Assembly (NCBI RefSeq): GCF_001267885.1
Contig: NZ_CP012382.1
Location: 1,178,001-1,242,000 of the forward strand
Direction of reading: 5' to 3'
Source of the DNA: Streptomyces ambofaciens ATCC 23877
Lineage (GTDB): Bacteria; Actinomycetota; Actinomycetes; Streptomycetales; Streptomycetaceae
Length of the DNA: 64,000 nucleotides
Of the stretch, positions 33,170 to 41,420 are shown piece after piece; position 1 is the stretch's first letter, and every line of letters starts with the position of its first letter. The position numbers were made by a program, and so were the translations under genes. The notes beneath the pieces are model-generated. The model made no database searches and was not told the DNA's origin. It was given only the letters and a program-made list of their open reading frames with translations.

Positions 33170-33340
33170 TTCACGCACCCCGCAGTATCGTCTTCACCAT
33201 GCACATATCAACAGGGGGCAACAAACTCGCAATGAAGTTTTTTGATCAGTGACGCACGGAAGCGTGCTAAGACGGTCATCGCACTCACGAGGTGTCCCGC
33301 ACCCCTCCCCCAACGGGGGTTCCAGCCACAGGAGGTCGTT

Positions 33341-33997
33341 GTGCCCTTCCGTCCCGCGTCGACCCGCGCGTCGCTCGTCACGGCCACGCTGACCGCACTG
33401 GCCGTGCTCGGGCTCGGGGCCTGCGACTCCGGTTCGGACACCGGGTCCGCGGCCTCGGCCGGGCCCTCGGTGATCGCCCCCGGCAAGCCGGGCGAGGGCA
33501 ACCGGACGCTCTCCGCGCAGGACGCCGAACGGCAGCGCGCCGACGACGACTCCCCCAACTCGGCGGACGTCTCCTACGCCCGCATGATGATCCAGCACCA
33601 TGCCCAGGCCCTGGAGATGACCGAACTGGTGCCGGCGCACGCCGGATCCGGGCAGGTCAGGAAGCTCGCCGAACGGATCTCCGCCGCGCAGCGACCGGAG
33701 ATCACGGCGATGCAGGGCTGGCTGAAGACCCACGGCGAGAAGGAGACGGGCGGCGGGCACGACCACGCCGCGATGCCGGGGATGGCGACCGAGGCCCAGT
33801 TGGAGAAGCTGCGCGCGGCGAAGGGGAAGGCATTCGACCGGCTCTTCCTCGAGCTGATGATCACTCACCACGAGGGAGCGATCAGCATGGCCACGGAGGT
33901 GAAGGCGCAGGGCAACAACGTCCAGGTCGAGGAGATGGCCGACGACGTGGTCGCCCAGCAGACGAGCGAGATCTCGCGGATGCGCGGGATGCTCTGA
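33341..33997 (+). CDS. DUF305 lipoprotein
   Basis: A 218-residue lipoprotein: basic start, hydrophobic core TATLTALAVLGL and lipobox LGAC (Cys near residue 27). The DUF305 domain has two ferritin-like helical halves with the motifs MMIQHHAQALEM and MITHHEGAISMA, whose His/Met residues are suited to metal (often copper) binding. A linker GGGHDHAAMPGM adds more His/Met. RBS AGGAGG 5 nt before GTG 33341. Divergent from the secreted LVIVD protein; the two recur together in Streptomyces as I recall. Role in metal handling is an inference. Confidence 0.9.
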   Translation: MPFRPASTRASLVTATLTALAVLGLGACDSGSDTGSAASAGPSVIAPGKPGEGNRTLSAQDAERQRADDDSPNSADVSYARMMIQHHAQALEMTELVPAHAGSGQVRKLAERISAAQRPEITAMQGWLKTHGEKETGGGHDHAAMPGMATEAQLEKLRAAKGKAFDRLFLELMITHHEGAISMATEVKAQGNNVQVEEMADDVVAQQTSEISRMRGML

Positions 33998-34013
33998 CGC
34001 TCCCGGCGGCGCC

Positions 34014-34469
34014 TCAGCGACGGGCGCGGCGCGGGGCCAGGAAGCCCTCGTCGCGCGCCTGCCCGATCAGTCTGAGCGACCTCCGCCGACTGTGCCCCGT
34101 CGCGCACATCACCGCGAGCACGGGATCGGCGCCCTCCGCACGGGCGGCCCGGTACTCCTGTGCGACCAGTCGGCGCCCCTCCCTGCCCCGCGGCCACGCG
34201 GGACGGGCCCGCCGGGAGGCGGCCCGGGCGGCACCGGCGGAGGCCGGCAGGCACGCCTCGAAGAGCGGGCTCTCCAGCCACTCGGCGAGCGCGGCCAGGT
34301 CGTCGAGGGACAGGGGCGGTTCGGCCCGCACGTCCTCGACCATCACGCCCTGACCGGACAGCACGGCGAGCGCCTCCACCCGGGCGCCGTCGGTGAACGT
34401 CAGCCGGACGTCGAACCAGGACGTCGCTTCGCCGTCCTCGCGCACCACCCAGGTCTGCCGCACGGACAT
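34014..34469 (-). CDS. DUF6214-like protein
   Basis: A 151-residue protein starting MSVRQTWVVREDGEATSWF. The first half is a beta-rich domain (FDVRLTFTDGARVEALAVLS, VRAEPPLSLDDLAALAEWLE); the second half is Arg-rich and helical with VAQEYRAARAEGADPVLAVM and HSRRRSLRLIGQARDEGFL, which looks like a helix-turn-helix of the small C-terminal type. In-frame GTG at 34535 is possible but the first 22 codons would have low third-position GC, unlike the rest. The family name is from memory; function unknown. Confidence 0.78.
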   Translation of the reverse strand: MSVRQTWVVREDGEATSWFDVRLTFTDGARVEALAVLSGQGVMVEDVRAEPPLSLDDLAALAEWLESPLFEACLPASAGAARAASRRARPAWPRGREGRRLVAQEYRAARAEGADPVLAVMCATGHSRRRSLRLIGQARDEGFLAPRRARR

Positions 34470-34689
34470 CGCCCCGTCGTCCGGACAGCGGTCGGAAAGC
34501 TGAAGAGAACGATCAACGAAGGATGCTTCGAGCACATACGCAACGTAACCGCATGATCACATTCAATACGAACAGAACACGCACGGAACACGTGCCGTTC
34601 ACCGGGCGCAGCACCCTGTCAGCGGAGCGGCGGCGGTGGGATGCTGGAAGCCCCAGCGACCTCCGTCCGTCCGGGGCAAGGAGTCCGCC

Positions 34690-36036
34690 GTGCTGCGTGT
34701 CGCCGTCGTCGGCTCGGGACCCAGCGGGTGCTACACCGCCCAGAGCCTCGTGCAGCTCGACCACGAGGTGCACGTCGACGTGCTGGACCGCCTGCCCTGC
34801 CCGTACGGGCTGGTGCGGTACGGCGTGGCGCCCGACCACGAGAAGATCAAGTCTCTGCAGGGCGCCCTGTGCACGGTCCTGGAGCACGAGCGGGTGCGGT
34901 TCCTCGGCGGGGTCACGGTCGGCCCGGGCGGCGTCGCGGCCGCTCGGCTGCGGGAGCTCTACCACGCGGTCGTGTACTGCGTGGGCGCCGCCGCCGACCG
35001 GCGGCTGGGCATTCCCGGCGAGGATCTGCCGGGCAGCTGGTCGGCGACCGAGTTCGTGTCCTGGTACAGCGCGCACCCGGACGCCGTGGACGGCGGCTTT
35101 CTGCGCGGGGCCCGGGCCGCGGTGGTGATCGGGATGGGGAACGTCGCCCTCGACGTGGCGCGCATGCTGGTCCGCGGCGTGGCCGAGCTGAGCGGCACCG
35201 ACATGCCGCAGGCAGCGCTCGAGACGCTCGCCGCCGGGCGGGTGGCCGATGTGCACCTGGTGGGCCGCCGGGGCCCCTCGCAGGCCCGTTTCACCACCAA
35301 GGAGGTGCGTGAGCTGGGCGCGCTGCCGGACACGGCCGTCCTCGTCGACCCGGCGGAGGCGGCGCTGGATCCGGCCTTCCGGGACCCTTCGGGACTGCCC
35401 GGTCCGCTCCGCCGCAACGTCGACGTGCTGCGCGCCTGGGCCGGGCGCCCCCCGCACGACGCGCCCCGCCGGATCCACCCGCGCTTCTTCCTGCGCCCGG
35501 TGGAGCTGACGGCGGACGGCGCGGGCCACGTGTCCGCCGTGCGTTTCGAGCGCACGGCGCCGGACGGCCACGGCGGCGTGACGGGTACCGGACGGTACGA
35601 GGAGATCGAGGCCCAGCTGGTCCTGCGGTCGGTGGGCTACCGCGGGGTGGCGCTCGAAGGGCTGCCGTTCGACGCGGCGAGCGGCACGGTGCCGCACCGG
35701 GCGGGACGCGTCCTGCGGGCGGGCGCCGCGACCCCGGGCGAGTACGTGGCCGGCTGGATCAAGCGGGGCCCCACCGGCGTCATCGGGAGCAACCGCCCCT
35801 GCGCCAAGGAGACGGTCACGTCCCTGCTGGCGGACGCCACCGCGCTCGCGGAGCGGGACGTACCCGCCGACCCCCTCGAAGGGCTGCGCGCCGAGGGCGT
35901 CGACCCGGTCGAGTGGGCCGGATGGCGGGCCATCGAGCGGGCCGAGGCGGAACTCGGAGCCTCCCTGGGGCGGCACGTGGCGAAGCTGTCCGACTGGGAT
36001 GCGCTGCGGGCGGCGGCGCGCCGGGCCGCGACCTGA
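34690..36036 (+). CDS. Ferredoxin-NADP reductase-like FAD oxidoreductase (FprA type)
   Basis: A 448-residue protein of the adrenodoxin-reductase/FprA family. FAD motif VAVVGSGPSGCYTAQSL at the N-terminus, then LPCPYGLVRYGVAPDHEKIK, a strong family signature, the NADPH loop VVIGMGNVALDVARML, and near the end GWIKRGPTGVIGSNRPCAKETV. It moves electrons between NADPH and a ferredoxin or similar carrier. AAGGAG precedes GTG 34690. No ferredoxin or P450 gene is adjacent. Confidence 0.93.
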   Translation: MLRVAVVGSGPSGCYTAQSLVQLDHEVHVDVLDRLPCPYGLVRYGVAPDHEKIKSLQGALCTVLEHERVRFLGGVTVGPGGVAAARLRELYHAVVYCVGAAADRRLGIPGEDLPGSWSATEFVSWYSAHPDAVDGGFLRGARAAVVIGMGNVALDVARMLVRGVAELSGTDMPQAALETLAAGRVADVHLVGRRGPSQARFTTKEVRELGALPDTAVLVDPAEAALDPAFRDPSGLPGPLRRNVDVLRAWAGRPPHDAPRRIHPRFFLRPVELTADGAGHVSAVRFERTAPDGHGGVTGTGRYEEIEAQLVLRSVGYRGVALEGLPFDAASGTVPHRAGRVLRAGAATPGEYVAGWIKRGPTGVIGSNRPCAKETVTSLLADATALAERDVPADPLEGLRAEGVDPVEWAGWRAIERAEAELGASLGRHVAKLSDWDALRAAARRAAT

Positions 36037-36058
36037 GTACGCCCGCCCCCGCCCGCCG

Positions 36059-36421
36059 TCAGCCGGCGCCCAGCCGGGCGGCTTGACGGGCGGCGGCGGC
36101 GAGGAGGGCGTCGAGCAGTCCCGGGAACAGCGCGTCCAGGTCGTCCCCGCGCAGGCCGTTCATCTTGGCCGTCCCCCGGTACACCTGCCGGATCACCCCG
36201 CTCTCCCGCAGCACCCGGAAGTGATGCGTGGTGGTGGACTTGGTCACCGGCAGGTCGAAGTACGAGCAGGAGAACAGCTCCGTGCTGTCGGCGGCGAGGG
36301 CGCGCACGATCCGCATCCGCACCGGGTCGGAGAGCGCGTGCAGCACGTCCTCCAGCCTGATCTCGTCCCGCGCCGGGTGCGGCAGGTCGCGGGTGCCGGC
36401 GGCGGTGGCGGCGGGGGTCAC
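36059..36421 (-). CDS. ArsR family regulator
   Basis: A 120-residue winged-helix repressor: LEDVLHALSDPVRMRIVRALA, CSYFDLPVTKSTTTHHFRVLRESGVIRQVYRG, DDLDALFPGLLDALL. Only one Cys is seen (FSCSYF), so a classic paired-Cys metal site is not evident and it may sense an electrophile or another signal. GTG 36421 start. Divergent from the old yellow enzyme gene; two copies of TACGAGGG-like dyads lie in the 155-bp gap (36486-36535). Same-type ArsR/OYE pairs are known for sensing enones. Confidence 0.92.
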   Translation of the reverse strand: MTPAATAAGTRDLPHPARDEIRLEDVLHALSDPVRMRIVRALAADSTELFSCSYFDLPVTKSTTTHHFRVLRESGVIRQVYRGTAKMNGLRGDDLDALFPGLLDALLAAAARQAARLGAG

Positions 36422-36485
36422 GGCGGCTCCAGTCGTCCGGGAGGACCCGCCGTCCGGGTGGGGCCTCCGTCGAGATCCCCCATTG

Positions 36486-36501
36486 TACGAGGGACACCGT
36501 A
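36486..36501. promoter_or_regulatory. ArsR operator copy 1
   Basis: TACGAGGGACACCGTA, dyad arms TACG/CGTA (four of five bases of the copy-2 arm). Just upstream of the -35 box (TTGACA, 36504-36509) of the old yellow enzyme gene and close to the ArsR start. Confidence 0.7.
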
Positions 36502-36503
36502 GT

Positions 36504-36535
36504 TTGACACTCGCCGTAGTACGAGGGTTATCGTA
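36504..36535 (+). promoter_or_regulatory. Old yellow enzyme promoter with ArsR operator copy 2
   Basis: -35 TTGACA (36504-36509) with a -10 at 36528-36534 (TTATCG or TATCGT). The second operator TACGAGGGTTATCGTA (36520-36535), arms TACGA/TCGTA with N6, covers the -10, so repressor binding would block this promoter. Confidence 0.75.
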
Positions 36536-36576
36536 CGAGCCGTCCCGTCCCGCCCCGACCCTGGGAGCAGCCCTCC

Positions 36577-37656
36577 ATGAGCGCCCTTTTCCAGCCTCTC
36601 CAGCTGCGCGGCACCACGATCCCGAACCGGGTCTGGATGCCGCCGATGTGCCAGTACTCCGCCGCGCCCGAGGGCCCGTCGGCGGGGGTTCCCGGCGACT
36701 GGCACTTCGCGCACTACGGCGCACGCGCGGTCGGTGGCACCGGCCTGATCGTCGTCGAGGCCACCGCCGTCACACCGGAGGGCCGCATCTCCCCGCAGGA
36801 TCTCGGCCTGTGGAACGACACCCAGGTCGAGGCCTTCCGCCGGATCACCGGCTTCCTCCGGGACCGGGGTACGGTGCCGGCGATCCAGCTGGCCCATGCC
36901 GGCCGCAAGGCGTCGACCGCGCAGCCGTGGAAGGGCGGGGCTCCCGTGGGCCCGGACGCGCACGGCTGGCAGCCGGTGGCGCCGAGCGCGCTCGCGTTCG
37001 ACGAGCGGCACCCCGTGCCGACCGAGCTGACGGTCGCACAGATCCAGGAGGTGGTCGGCCGGTTCGCGGACGCGGCCCGCCGGGCCCTCGCCGCCGGCTT
37101 CGAGGTCGCCGAGATCCACGGCGCCCACGGCTACCTGATCCACGAGTTCCTGTCCCCGTACTCGAACCACCGCGGCGACGGGTACGGCGGGTCGTACGAG
37201 AACCGCACACGGTTCGCCCTCCAGGTCGTCGACGCCGTGCGGGAGGTGTGGCCCGACGACAAGCCGCTGTTCTTCCGCGTCTCGGCGACCGACTGGCTGG
37301 AGGAGGGCGGCTGGACGCCCGAGGACACCGTGCGCTTCGCCGGGGACCTCCAGGCGCACGGCGTGGACCTCCTCGACGTCTCCACGGGCGGCAACGCCCC
37401 GCGCGTCCGCATCCCGACGGGTCCCGGCTACCAGGTCCCGTTCGCCGCGCGGGTGAAGTCCGGGACCACGCTGCCGGTCGCCGCCGTCGGACTGATCACC
37501 GACGCCGGACAGGCCGAGAAGATCCTGGCCAACGGCGAGGCCGACGCGGTGCTGCTGGGACGCGAACTGCTGCGCGACCCCTCCTGGGCCCAGCACGCGG
37601 CCCGGGAGCTGGGCGAGGAGGTCCGGATGCCGGACCAGTACGGCTGGGGCATGTGA
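36577..37656 (+). CDS. NADH:flavin oxidoreductase, old yellow enzyme (YqjM type)
   Basis: A 359-residue TIM-barrel FMN enzyme. RVWMPPMCQYSA at the N-terminus, QLAHAGRKASTAQPW and IHGAHGYLIHEFLSP (catalytic His pair region), GGSYENRTRF and the phosphate-binding GLITDAGQAEKIL. It reduces C=C bonds of alpha,beta-unsaturated carbonyls with NAD(P)H; the class is thermostable-like YqjM, with the Cys26-type residue in MCQYS. Divergent from the ArsR gene and almost surely regulated by it. Start ATG follows GGGAGCA. Confidence 0.95.
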   Translation: MSALFQPLQLRGTTIPNRVWMPPMCQYSAAPEGPSAGVPGDWHFAHYGARAVGGTGLIVVEATAVTPEGRISPQDLGLWNDTQVEAFRRITGFLRDRGTVPAIQLAHAGRKASTAQPWKGGAPVGPDAHGWQPVAPSALAFDERHPVPTELTVAQIQEVVGRFADAARRALAAGFEVAEIHGAHGYLIHEFLSPYSNHRGDGYGGSYENRTRFALQVVDAVREVWPDDKPLFFRVSATDWLEEGGWTPEDTVRFAGDLQAHGVDLLDVSTGGNAPRVRIPTGPGYQVPFAARVKSGTTLPVAAVGLITDAGQAEKILANGEADAVLLGRELLRDPSWAQHAARELGEEVRMPDQYGWGM

Positions 37657-37701
37657 AGGGGAACCGCTGGGACAGGTCGAGGGGCAACCTCGCGGGAAGC
37701 G

Positions 37702-37730
37702 TTGACTAGAAAGCGCTTGCCCTTTACGGT
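37702..37730 (+). promoter_or_regulatory. Pectate lyase promoter with LacI-type palindrome in the spacer
   Basis: -35 TTGACT (37702-37707), 17-bp spacer, -10 TACGGT (37725-37730). The spacer contains GAAAGCGCTTGC (37709-37720) with perfect core AAGCGCTT, so a bound repressor would exclude RNA polymerase. The leader is about 140 nt long. Confidence 0.75.
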
Positions 37731-37876
37731 CCGTTCATCAGCATGACCGCCGCGGACGCCGTCGACCCTCGCGGGCAGCGTAGGTCGCACGGCGTTCGCG
37801 GCGCCGGACAGAATCACGCACTGCGTTCACGTACATGTTCCGTTCCACCCCCACTCCCTATGGAAGGGACCAGAAC

Positions 37877-38680
37877 ATGACTGCTGCGACACGCTCCCGC
37901 ACGCACGGGCGCGCGGCGACCGGCGCGCTGGCCGCCCTCGGGCTCTCGATTGGCATGCTCATGTCATTCGGGACCACCGGGGCGCACGCCGCCACCTGGC
38001 CGACCCCCAACGGCAGCCAAGGAGTCTCCGCCACCATCGCGGTCTCCGGCACCAAGGACTACGGGATGAAGCGCCTCTACGGCACCGGCGACCTCGGCTC
38101 CGGCGGCCAGGGCGAGGATCAGGGGCCGATCCTGGAACTGGCGCCCGGCGCCGTCCTCAAGAACGTGATCATCGGCGCCCCCGCCGCCGACGGCGTCCAC
38201 TGCAAGGGCAGCTGCACCCTGCAGAACGTCTGGTGGGAGGACGTCGGCGAGGACGCCGCGACCTTCCGCGGCTCGTCGTCGTCGAACGTCTACACGGTCT
38301 CCGGCGGCGGCGCGAAGGAAGCCAGCGACAAGGTCTTCCAGTTCAACGGCGCCGGGACGCTGAACGTGTCCGACTTCGCCGTGAAGAACTTCGGCACCTT
38401 CATCCGCTCCTGCGGCAACTGCTCGACGCAGTACAAGCGGACGATCAACCTCAACAGCATCGAGGTGAGCTGGAAGGGCAGCCGGATCGCCGGCATCAAC
38501 ACCAACTACGGCGACAGCGCGACCCTGCGCAACATCACGATCGTCGGCGACAGCGGCAAGAAGATCGTCCCGTGCCAGAAGTACATCGGCAACGACGACG
38601 GGGACGAGCCGGACTCGAACGGCTCGGGCCCCGACGGCACCCACTGCAAGTACGCGACGTCCGACATCACCTACAAGTGA
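37877..38680 (+). CDS. Secreted pectate lyase (PL3 family)
   Basis: A 267-residue secreted enzyme. Signal peptide from residue 1 to about 38, ending GTTGAHA-A. The mature protein is a right-handed beta-helix of family PL3: GEDQGPILELAPGAVLKNVIIGAPAADGVHCKGSCTLQNVWWEDVGEDAATF with Asp/Glu calcium ligands, GGAKEASDKVFQFNGAGT, and Cys pairs (CKGSC, CGNC). It cleaves polygalacturonate by beta-elimination outside the cell. GGAAGGG precedes ATG 37877. Own promoter with a LacI-type operator, and two hairpins follow. Confidence 0.95.
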   Translation: MTAATRSRTHGRAATGALAALGLSIGMLMSFGTTGAHAATWPTPNGSQGVSATIAVSGTKDYGMKRLYGTGDLGSGGQGEDQGPILELAPGAVLKNVIIGAPAADGVHCKGSCTLQNVWWEDVGEDAATFRGSSSSNVYTVSGGGAKEASDKVFQFNGAGTLNVSDFAVKNFGTFIRSCGNCSTQYKRTINLNSIEVSWKGSRIAGINTNYGDSATLRNITIVGDSGKKIVPCQKYIGNDDGDEPDSNGSGPDGTHCKYATSDITYK

Positions 38681-38689
38681 GGCGCGCGT

Positions 38690-38743
38690 GACGGGCGGGT
38701 GACCCCGCCCCGTCAGGTCCGGGTGCTCCGCGCCCGGACCTGA
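38690..38743 (+). terminator. Tandem terminator hairpins after pectate lyase
   Basis: First GACGGGCGGG paired imperfectly with CCCCGCCCCGTC (38690-38714), then TCAGGTCCGGG (38713-38723) with CCCGGACCTGA (38733-38743), an 11-bp perfect stem. The second contains the stop codon of the convergent PaaX gene, so it can serve both strands. Confidence 0.8.
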
Positions 38744-39465
38744 AGCGCCTGCTCCCGCTGGTAGTCCGTGTAGGCGTCCCGCAGAGCCCCGCCCGGCCAG
38801 CGGGCCGGGAGGAGTTCCGGGGGCAGGACCGGGTCGGCGAGCAGATGGCGCACGACGGCCGCGAAGGCGGCCAGGCGGTCGGCCGGGCGGCCGGCCCGGT
38901 CCACCCGGGCGAGCAGCGCCCACGCCGTCGCGGACCAGTCGTCCAGCGGCCAGAGCCTGGAGGCCAGTTCGCGGCCCGGGCGGCCGGGGCGCGAGTCGAG
39001 GCGCTCTGCCACCCGGTCGAGCCCGGCGGGCAGCGGGCGGCACAGATTGGCGGGGCGCAGCCAGACACCCTCGCGCAGTTCGGCGAGGCGCAGCGCGGTC
39101 AGCCGGGCGCGCAGGTCCGCCCGTTCGGCGGGCTCGCGCCCGGTGGCGGTGACCACGACGGTCTCCCAGTCGCCCTTCCACGCGCGCGTGCGCGGGTGCA
39201 CCGCCTCGTCCTGGCGCCGCTGGCGCTCCAGCAGCCGTTCGCTGAGGCGGTAGCCGGTGTCCGTACGGCGCAGGTCCCCGGCGGCGGCCATCCGGCTGAG
39301 CGCCGCGCGCACGGTGGGCCCGCCGATCCCGAAGCCGTCCACCAGGCGCACCAGCTCCCGGACCGGCAGTTCGGGAGGGTGGGTGCCGAGCAGCAGGCTG
39401 AGGACGACCGACCGCGCGGACAGCGGGCGCGGCGTGAGATCGCCCTGGGGCGCCGGATCGTTCAT
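38713..39465 (-). CDS. PaaX family transcriptional regulator
   Basis: A 250-residue regulator: N-terminal winged helix (SLLLGTHPPELPVRELVRLVDGFGIGGPTVRAALSRM, DLRRTDTGYRLSERLL), then the PaaX central domain with WKGDWETVVVTATG, and a C-terminal WLRPANLC / LWPLDDW region. PaaX represses phenylacetate or aromatic catabolism and is released by CoA thioesters. ATG 39465. Divergent from an acyl-CoA dehydrogenase gene with a perfect 17-bp palindrome and a second 10-bp-arm dyad in the gap. Confidence 0.93.
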   Translation of the reverse strand: MNDPAPQGDLTPRPLSARSVVLSLLLGTHPPELPVRELVRLVDGFGIGGPTVRAALSRMAAAGDLRRTDTGYRLSERLLERQRRQDEAVHPRTRAWKGDWETVVVTATGREPAERADLRARLTALRLAELREGVWLRPANLCRPLPAGLDRVAERLDSRPGRPGRELASRLWPLDDWSATAWALLARVDRAGRPADRLAAFAAVVRHLLADPVLPPELLPARWPGGALRDAYTDYQREQALQVRARSTRT

Positions 39466-39496
39466 CCGCGCGGCCTCGAGTCGTCCGTCCACATGA

Positions 39497-39513
39497 GCAC
39501 GTACTGTACGTGC
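39497..39513. promoter_or_regulatory. PaaX-type operator, 17-bp perfect palindrome
   Basis: GCACGTAC-T-GTACGTGC, exact dyad, 31 bp upstream of the PaaX start codon and 55 bp from the acyl-CoA dehydrogenase start. Best candidate for the PaaX binding site. Confidence 0.8.
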
Positions 39514-39520
39514 GCCGAAC

Positions 39521-39560
39521 GTGTTGCACTGTTGCTGCGGCCGTGGAGCGAGTGCAACAC
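39521..39560. promoter_or_regulatory. Long dyad GTGTTGCACT-N20-AGTGCAACAC
   Basis: Exact ten-base arms at 39521-39530 and 39551-39560. The right arm ends 8 bp before the acyl-CoA dehydrogenase ATG. It may be a pair of half-sites read by a dimer of dimers, or a second regulator's site. Confidence 0.7.
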
Positions 39561-39568
39561 TCGGGTGC

Positions 39569-41272
39569 ATGACGACACGCGCGCAGGAGTCGTACGAGGA
39601 GTCCGCGGACCGTTCGGGAGCATCCGCGGACCGTCCGGAGGGGTACGCCACGCACGACGTCACCAATCAGCCGCCTCCCCTGGCCCCCTACGACGCCTTC
39701 GACGACACGGCCCTGCGGGAGGGCCTGCGACGGGAGGGCGCCGGGTGGGCCGAGGAGGAGCTGCGGCGGCTCGGCCGGCGGGCCGGGAGCGTGGCCGCGC
39801 AGGAGTGGGGTGACCTGGCCAACCGCCATGAACCCGTGCTGCGCACCCACGACCGGTACGGCAACCGGGTCGACGAGGTCGAGTACCACCCGAGCTGGCA
39901 CCGCCTGATGCGCGTCGCGGTCGGCGAGGGGCTGGCGGGTGCACCCTGGGCCGACGACCGGCCGGGCGCCCATGTCGCGCGGACGGCGGGCGGGCTGGTC
40001 TGGGGGCACACGGAGGCCGGACACGGCTGTCCGACGTCCATGACCTACGCGGCCGTCCCGGCGCTGCGCGCCCAGCCCGATCTCGCGAAGGTGTACGAGC
40101 CCCTGCTGACCAGCCGGGAGTACGAGCCCGGGCTGCGCACTCCCACGGAGAAGCGGGGCCTGCTGGCCGGCATGGGGATGACCGAGAAGCAGGGCGGCTC
40201 CGACGTCCGCACCAACACCACGGCGGCCACCCCCACGGGCGAGCCCGGCGTGTACACCCTGCGCGGGCACAAGTGGTTCACGTCGGCGCCGATGTGCGAC
40301 GTGTTCCTGGTGCTGGCCCAGGCGCCCGGGGGCCTGTCCTGCTTCCTGGTGCCGCGTGTGCTGCCCGACGGCGGTCGCAACACGTTCCGCATCCAGCGGC
40401 TGAAGGACAAGCTCGGCAACCGCTCCAACGCCTCGTCCGAACCCGAGTTCGACGGAACGGTCGCCTGGCTGGTCGGGCCCGAGGGGCAGGGCGTCAAGAC
40501 GATCATCGAGATGGTCAACTGCACCCGGCTGGACTGCGTGATGTCCTCGGCGACGCTGATGCGCAAGACGCTCGTCGAGGCCGGTCACCACGTACGGCAC
40601 CGCAGCGCCTTCGGGGCCCGGCTGGTCGACCAGCCGCTGATGCGCAACGTCCTGGCCGACCTGGCGCTGGAGTCGGAGGCCGCGACGACCCTCACCCTGC
40701 GGCTGGCGGGCGCGGCGGACCGGGCGGTGCGCGGCGACGCCGGGGAGGCGGCGTTCCGGCGGATCGCCACCGCCGTCGGCAAGTACTGGGTGACCAAGCG
40801 GGGCCCGGCGTTCACCGCGGAGGCCCTGGAGTGCCTGGGCGGCAACGGCTACGTGGAGGAGTCGGGCATGCCCCGCCACTACCGCGAGGCGCCCCTGCTG
40901 TCGATCTGGGAGGGCTCGGGGAACGTGAATGCTCTCGACGTACTGCGGGCGCTCGGCCGCTCCCCCGCCGCCGCGCACGCCCTCTTCGCCGAACTCGCCC
41001 TCGCCCGCGGGGCGGACGCCCGGCTGGACACCGCCGTGTCCCGGCTGGAGTCGGGGCTGGCCGAGGCGTCCGAGACCGGTGCCCGCCGTCTGGTGGAGCA
41101 GATGGCGCTCACCCTCCAGGCCTCCCTCCTGGTCCGGCACGCCCCGCCCGCCGTCGCCGACGCCTTCTGCGCGAGCCGGCTCGGCGGCGACTGGGGGCAC
41201 TCCTTCGGCACGCTGCCGGCCGGGGCGGACCTCGACGGCATCCTGGCGCGGGCGCTGCCCGGCGAGGGCTGA
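39569..41272 (+). CDS. Acyl-CoA dehydrogenase, AidB-like
   Basis: A 567-residue flavoprotein, longer than the typical 380-residue enzyme as in the AidB subgroup. Motifs: GMTEKQGGSDVRTNTTAATP (FAD loop), GHKWFTSAPMCDVFLVLAQ, MSSATLMRKTLVEAGHHVRHRSAFG, ECLGGNGYVEES and LLSIWEGSGNVNALDVLRAL. It oxidises an acyl-CoA thioester, or like AidB binds DNA with weak isovaleryl-CoA activity. Control by the divergent PaaX fits a CoA-thioester substrate. ETF (14.6-16.4 kb) is the expected acceptor. Confidence 0.92.
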   Translation: MTTRAQESYEESADRSGASADRPEGYATHDVTNQPPPLAPYDAFDDTALREGLRREGAGWAEEELRRLGRRAGSVAAQEWGDLANRHEPVLRTHDRYGNRVDEVEYHPSWHRLMRVAVGEGLAGAPWADDRPGAHVARTAGGLVWGHTEAGHGCPTSMTYAAVPALRAQPDLAKVYEPLLTSREYEPGLRTPTEKRGLLAGMGMTEKQGGSDVRTNTTAATPTGEPGVYTLRGHKWFTSAPMCDVFLVLAQAPGGLSCFLVPRVLPDGGRNTFRIQRLKDKLGNRSNASSEPEFDGTVAWLVGPEGQGVKTIIEMVNCTRLDCVMSSATLMRKTLVEAGHHVRHRSAFGARLVDQPLMRNVLADLALESEAATTLTLRLAGAADRAVRGDAGEAAFRRIATAVGKYWVTKRGPAFTAEALECLGGNGYVEESGMPRHYREAPLLSIWEGSGNVNALDVLRALGRSPAAAHALFAELALARGADARLDTAVSRLESGLAEASETGARRLVEQMALTLQASLLVRHAPPAVADAFCASRLGGDWGHSFGTLPAGADLDGILARALPGEG

Positions 41273-41420
41273 GCGCTCGCGCCGGACCTCGCGCCGGGCT
41301 CGACGCCACCGCCCCGACCTGCGGCGACGCACTGTGCAGAGGTGACTGTCAGTGCCGGGGTGCAGACTGGCCCGTGTCCGAGACAAAGGCGTCGCCGAGG
41401 ACGCCGCGGAGGTGATCGGC

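Noticed and set aside
34470..34535. Extended N-terminus of the DUF6214-like protein from GTG 34535
   Set aside because: The 22 codons have low third-position GC (such as CTT, TCT, GTT, GAT), unlike the rest of the gene.
37743..37880. 45-codon upstream frame in the pectate lyase leader, overlapping its ATG as ATGA
   Set aside because: No ribosome site, Arg/Pro-rich with poor codon bias; likely chance, though the overlap is neat.
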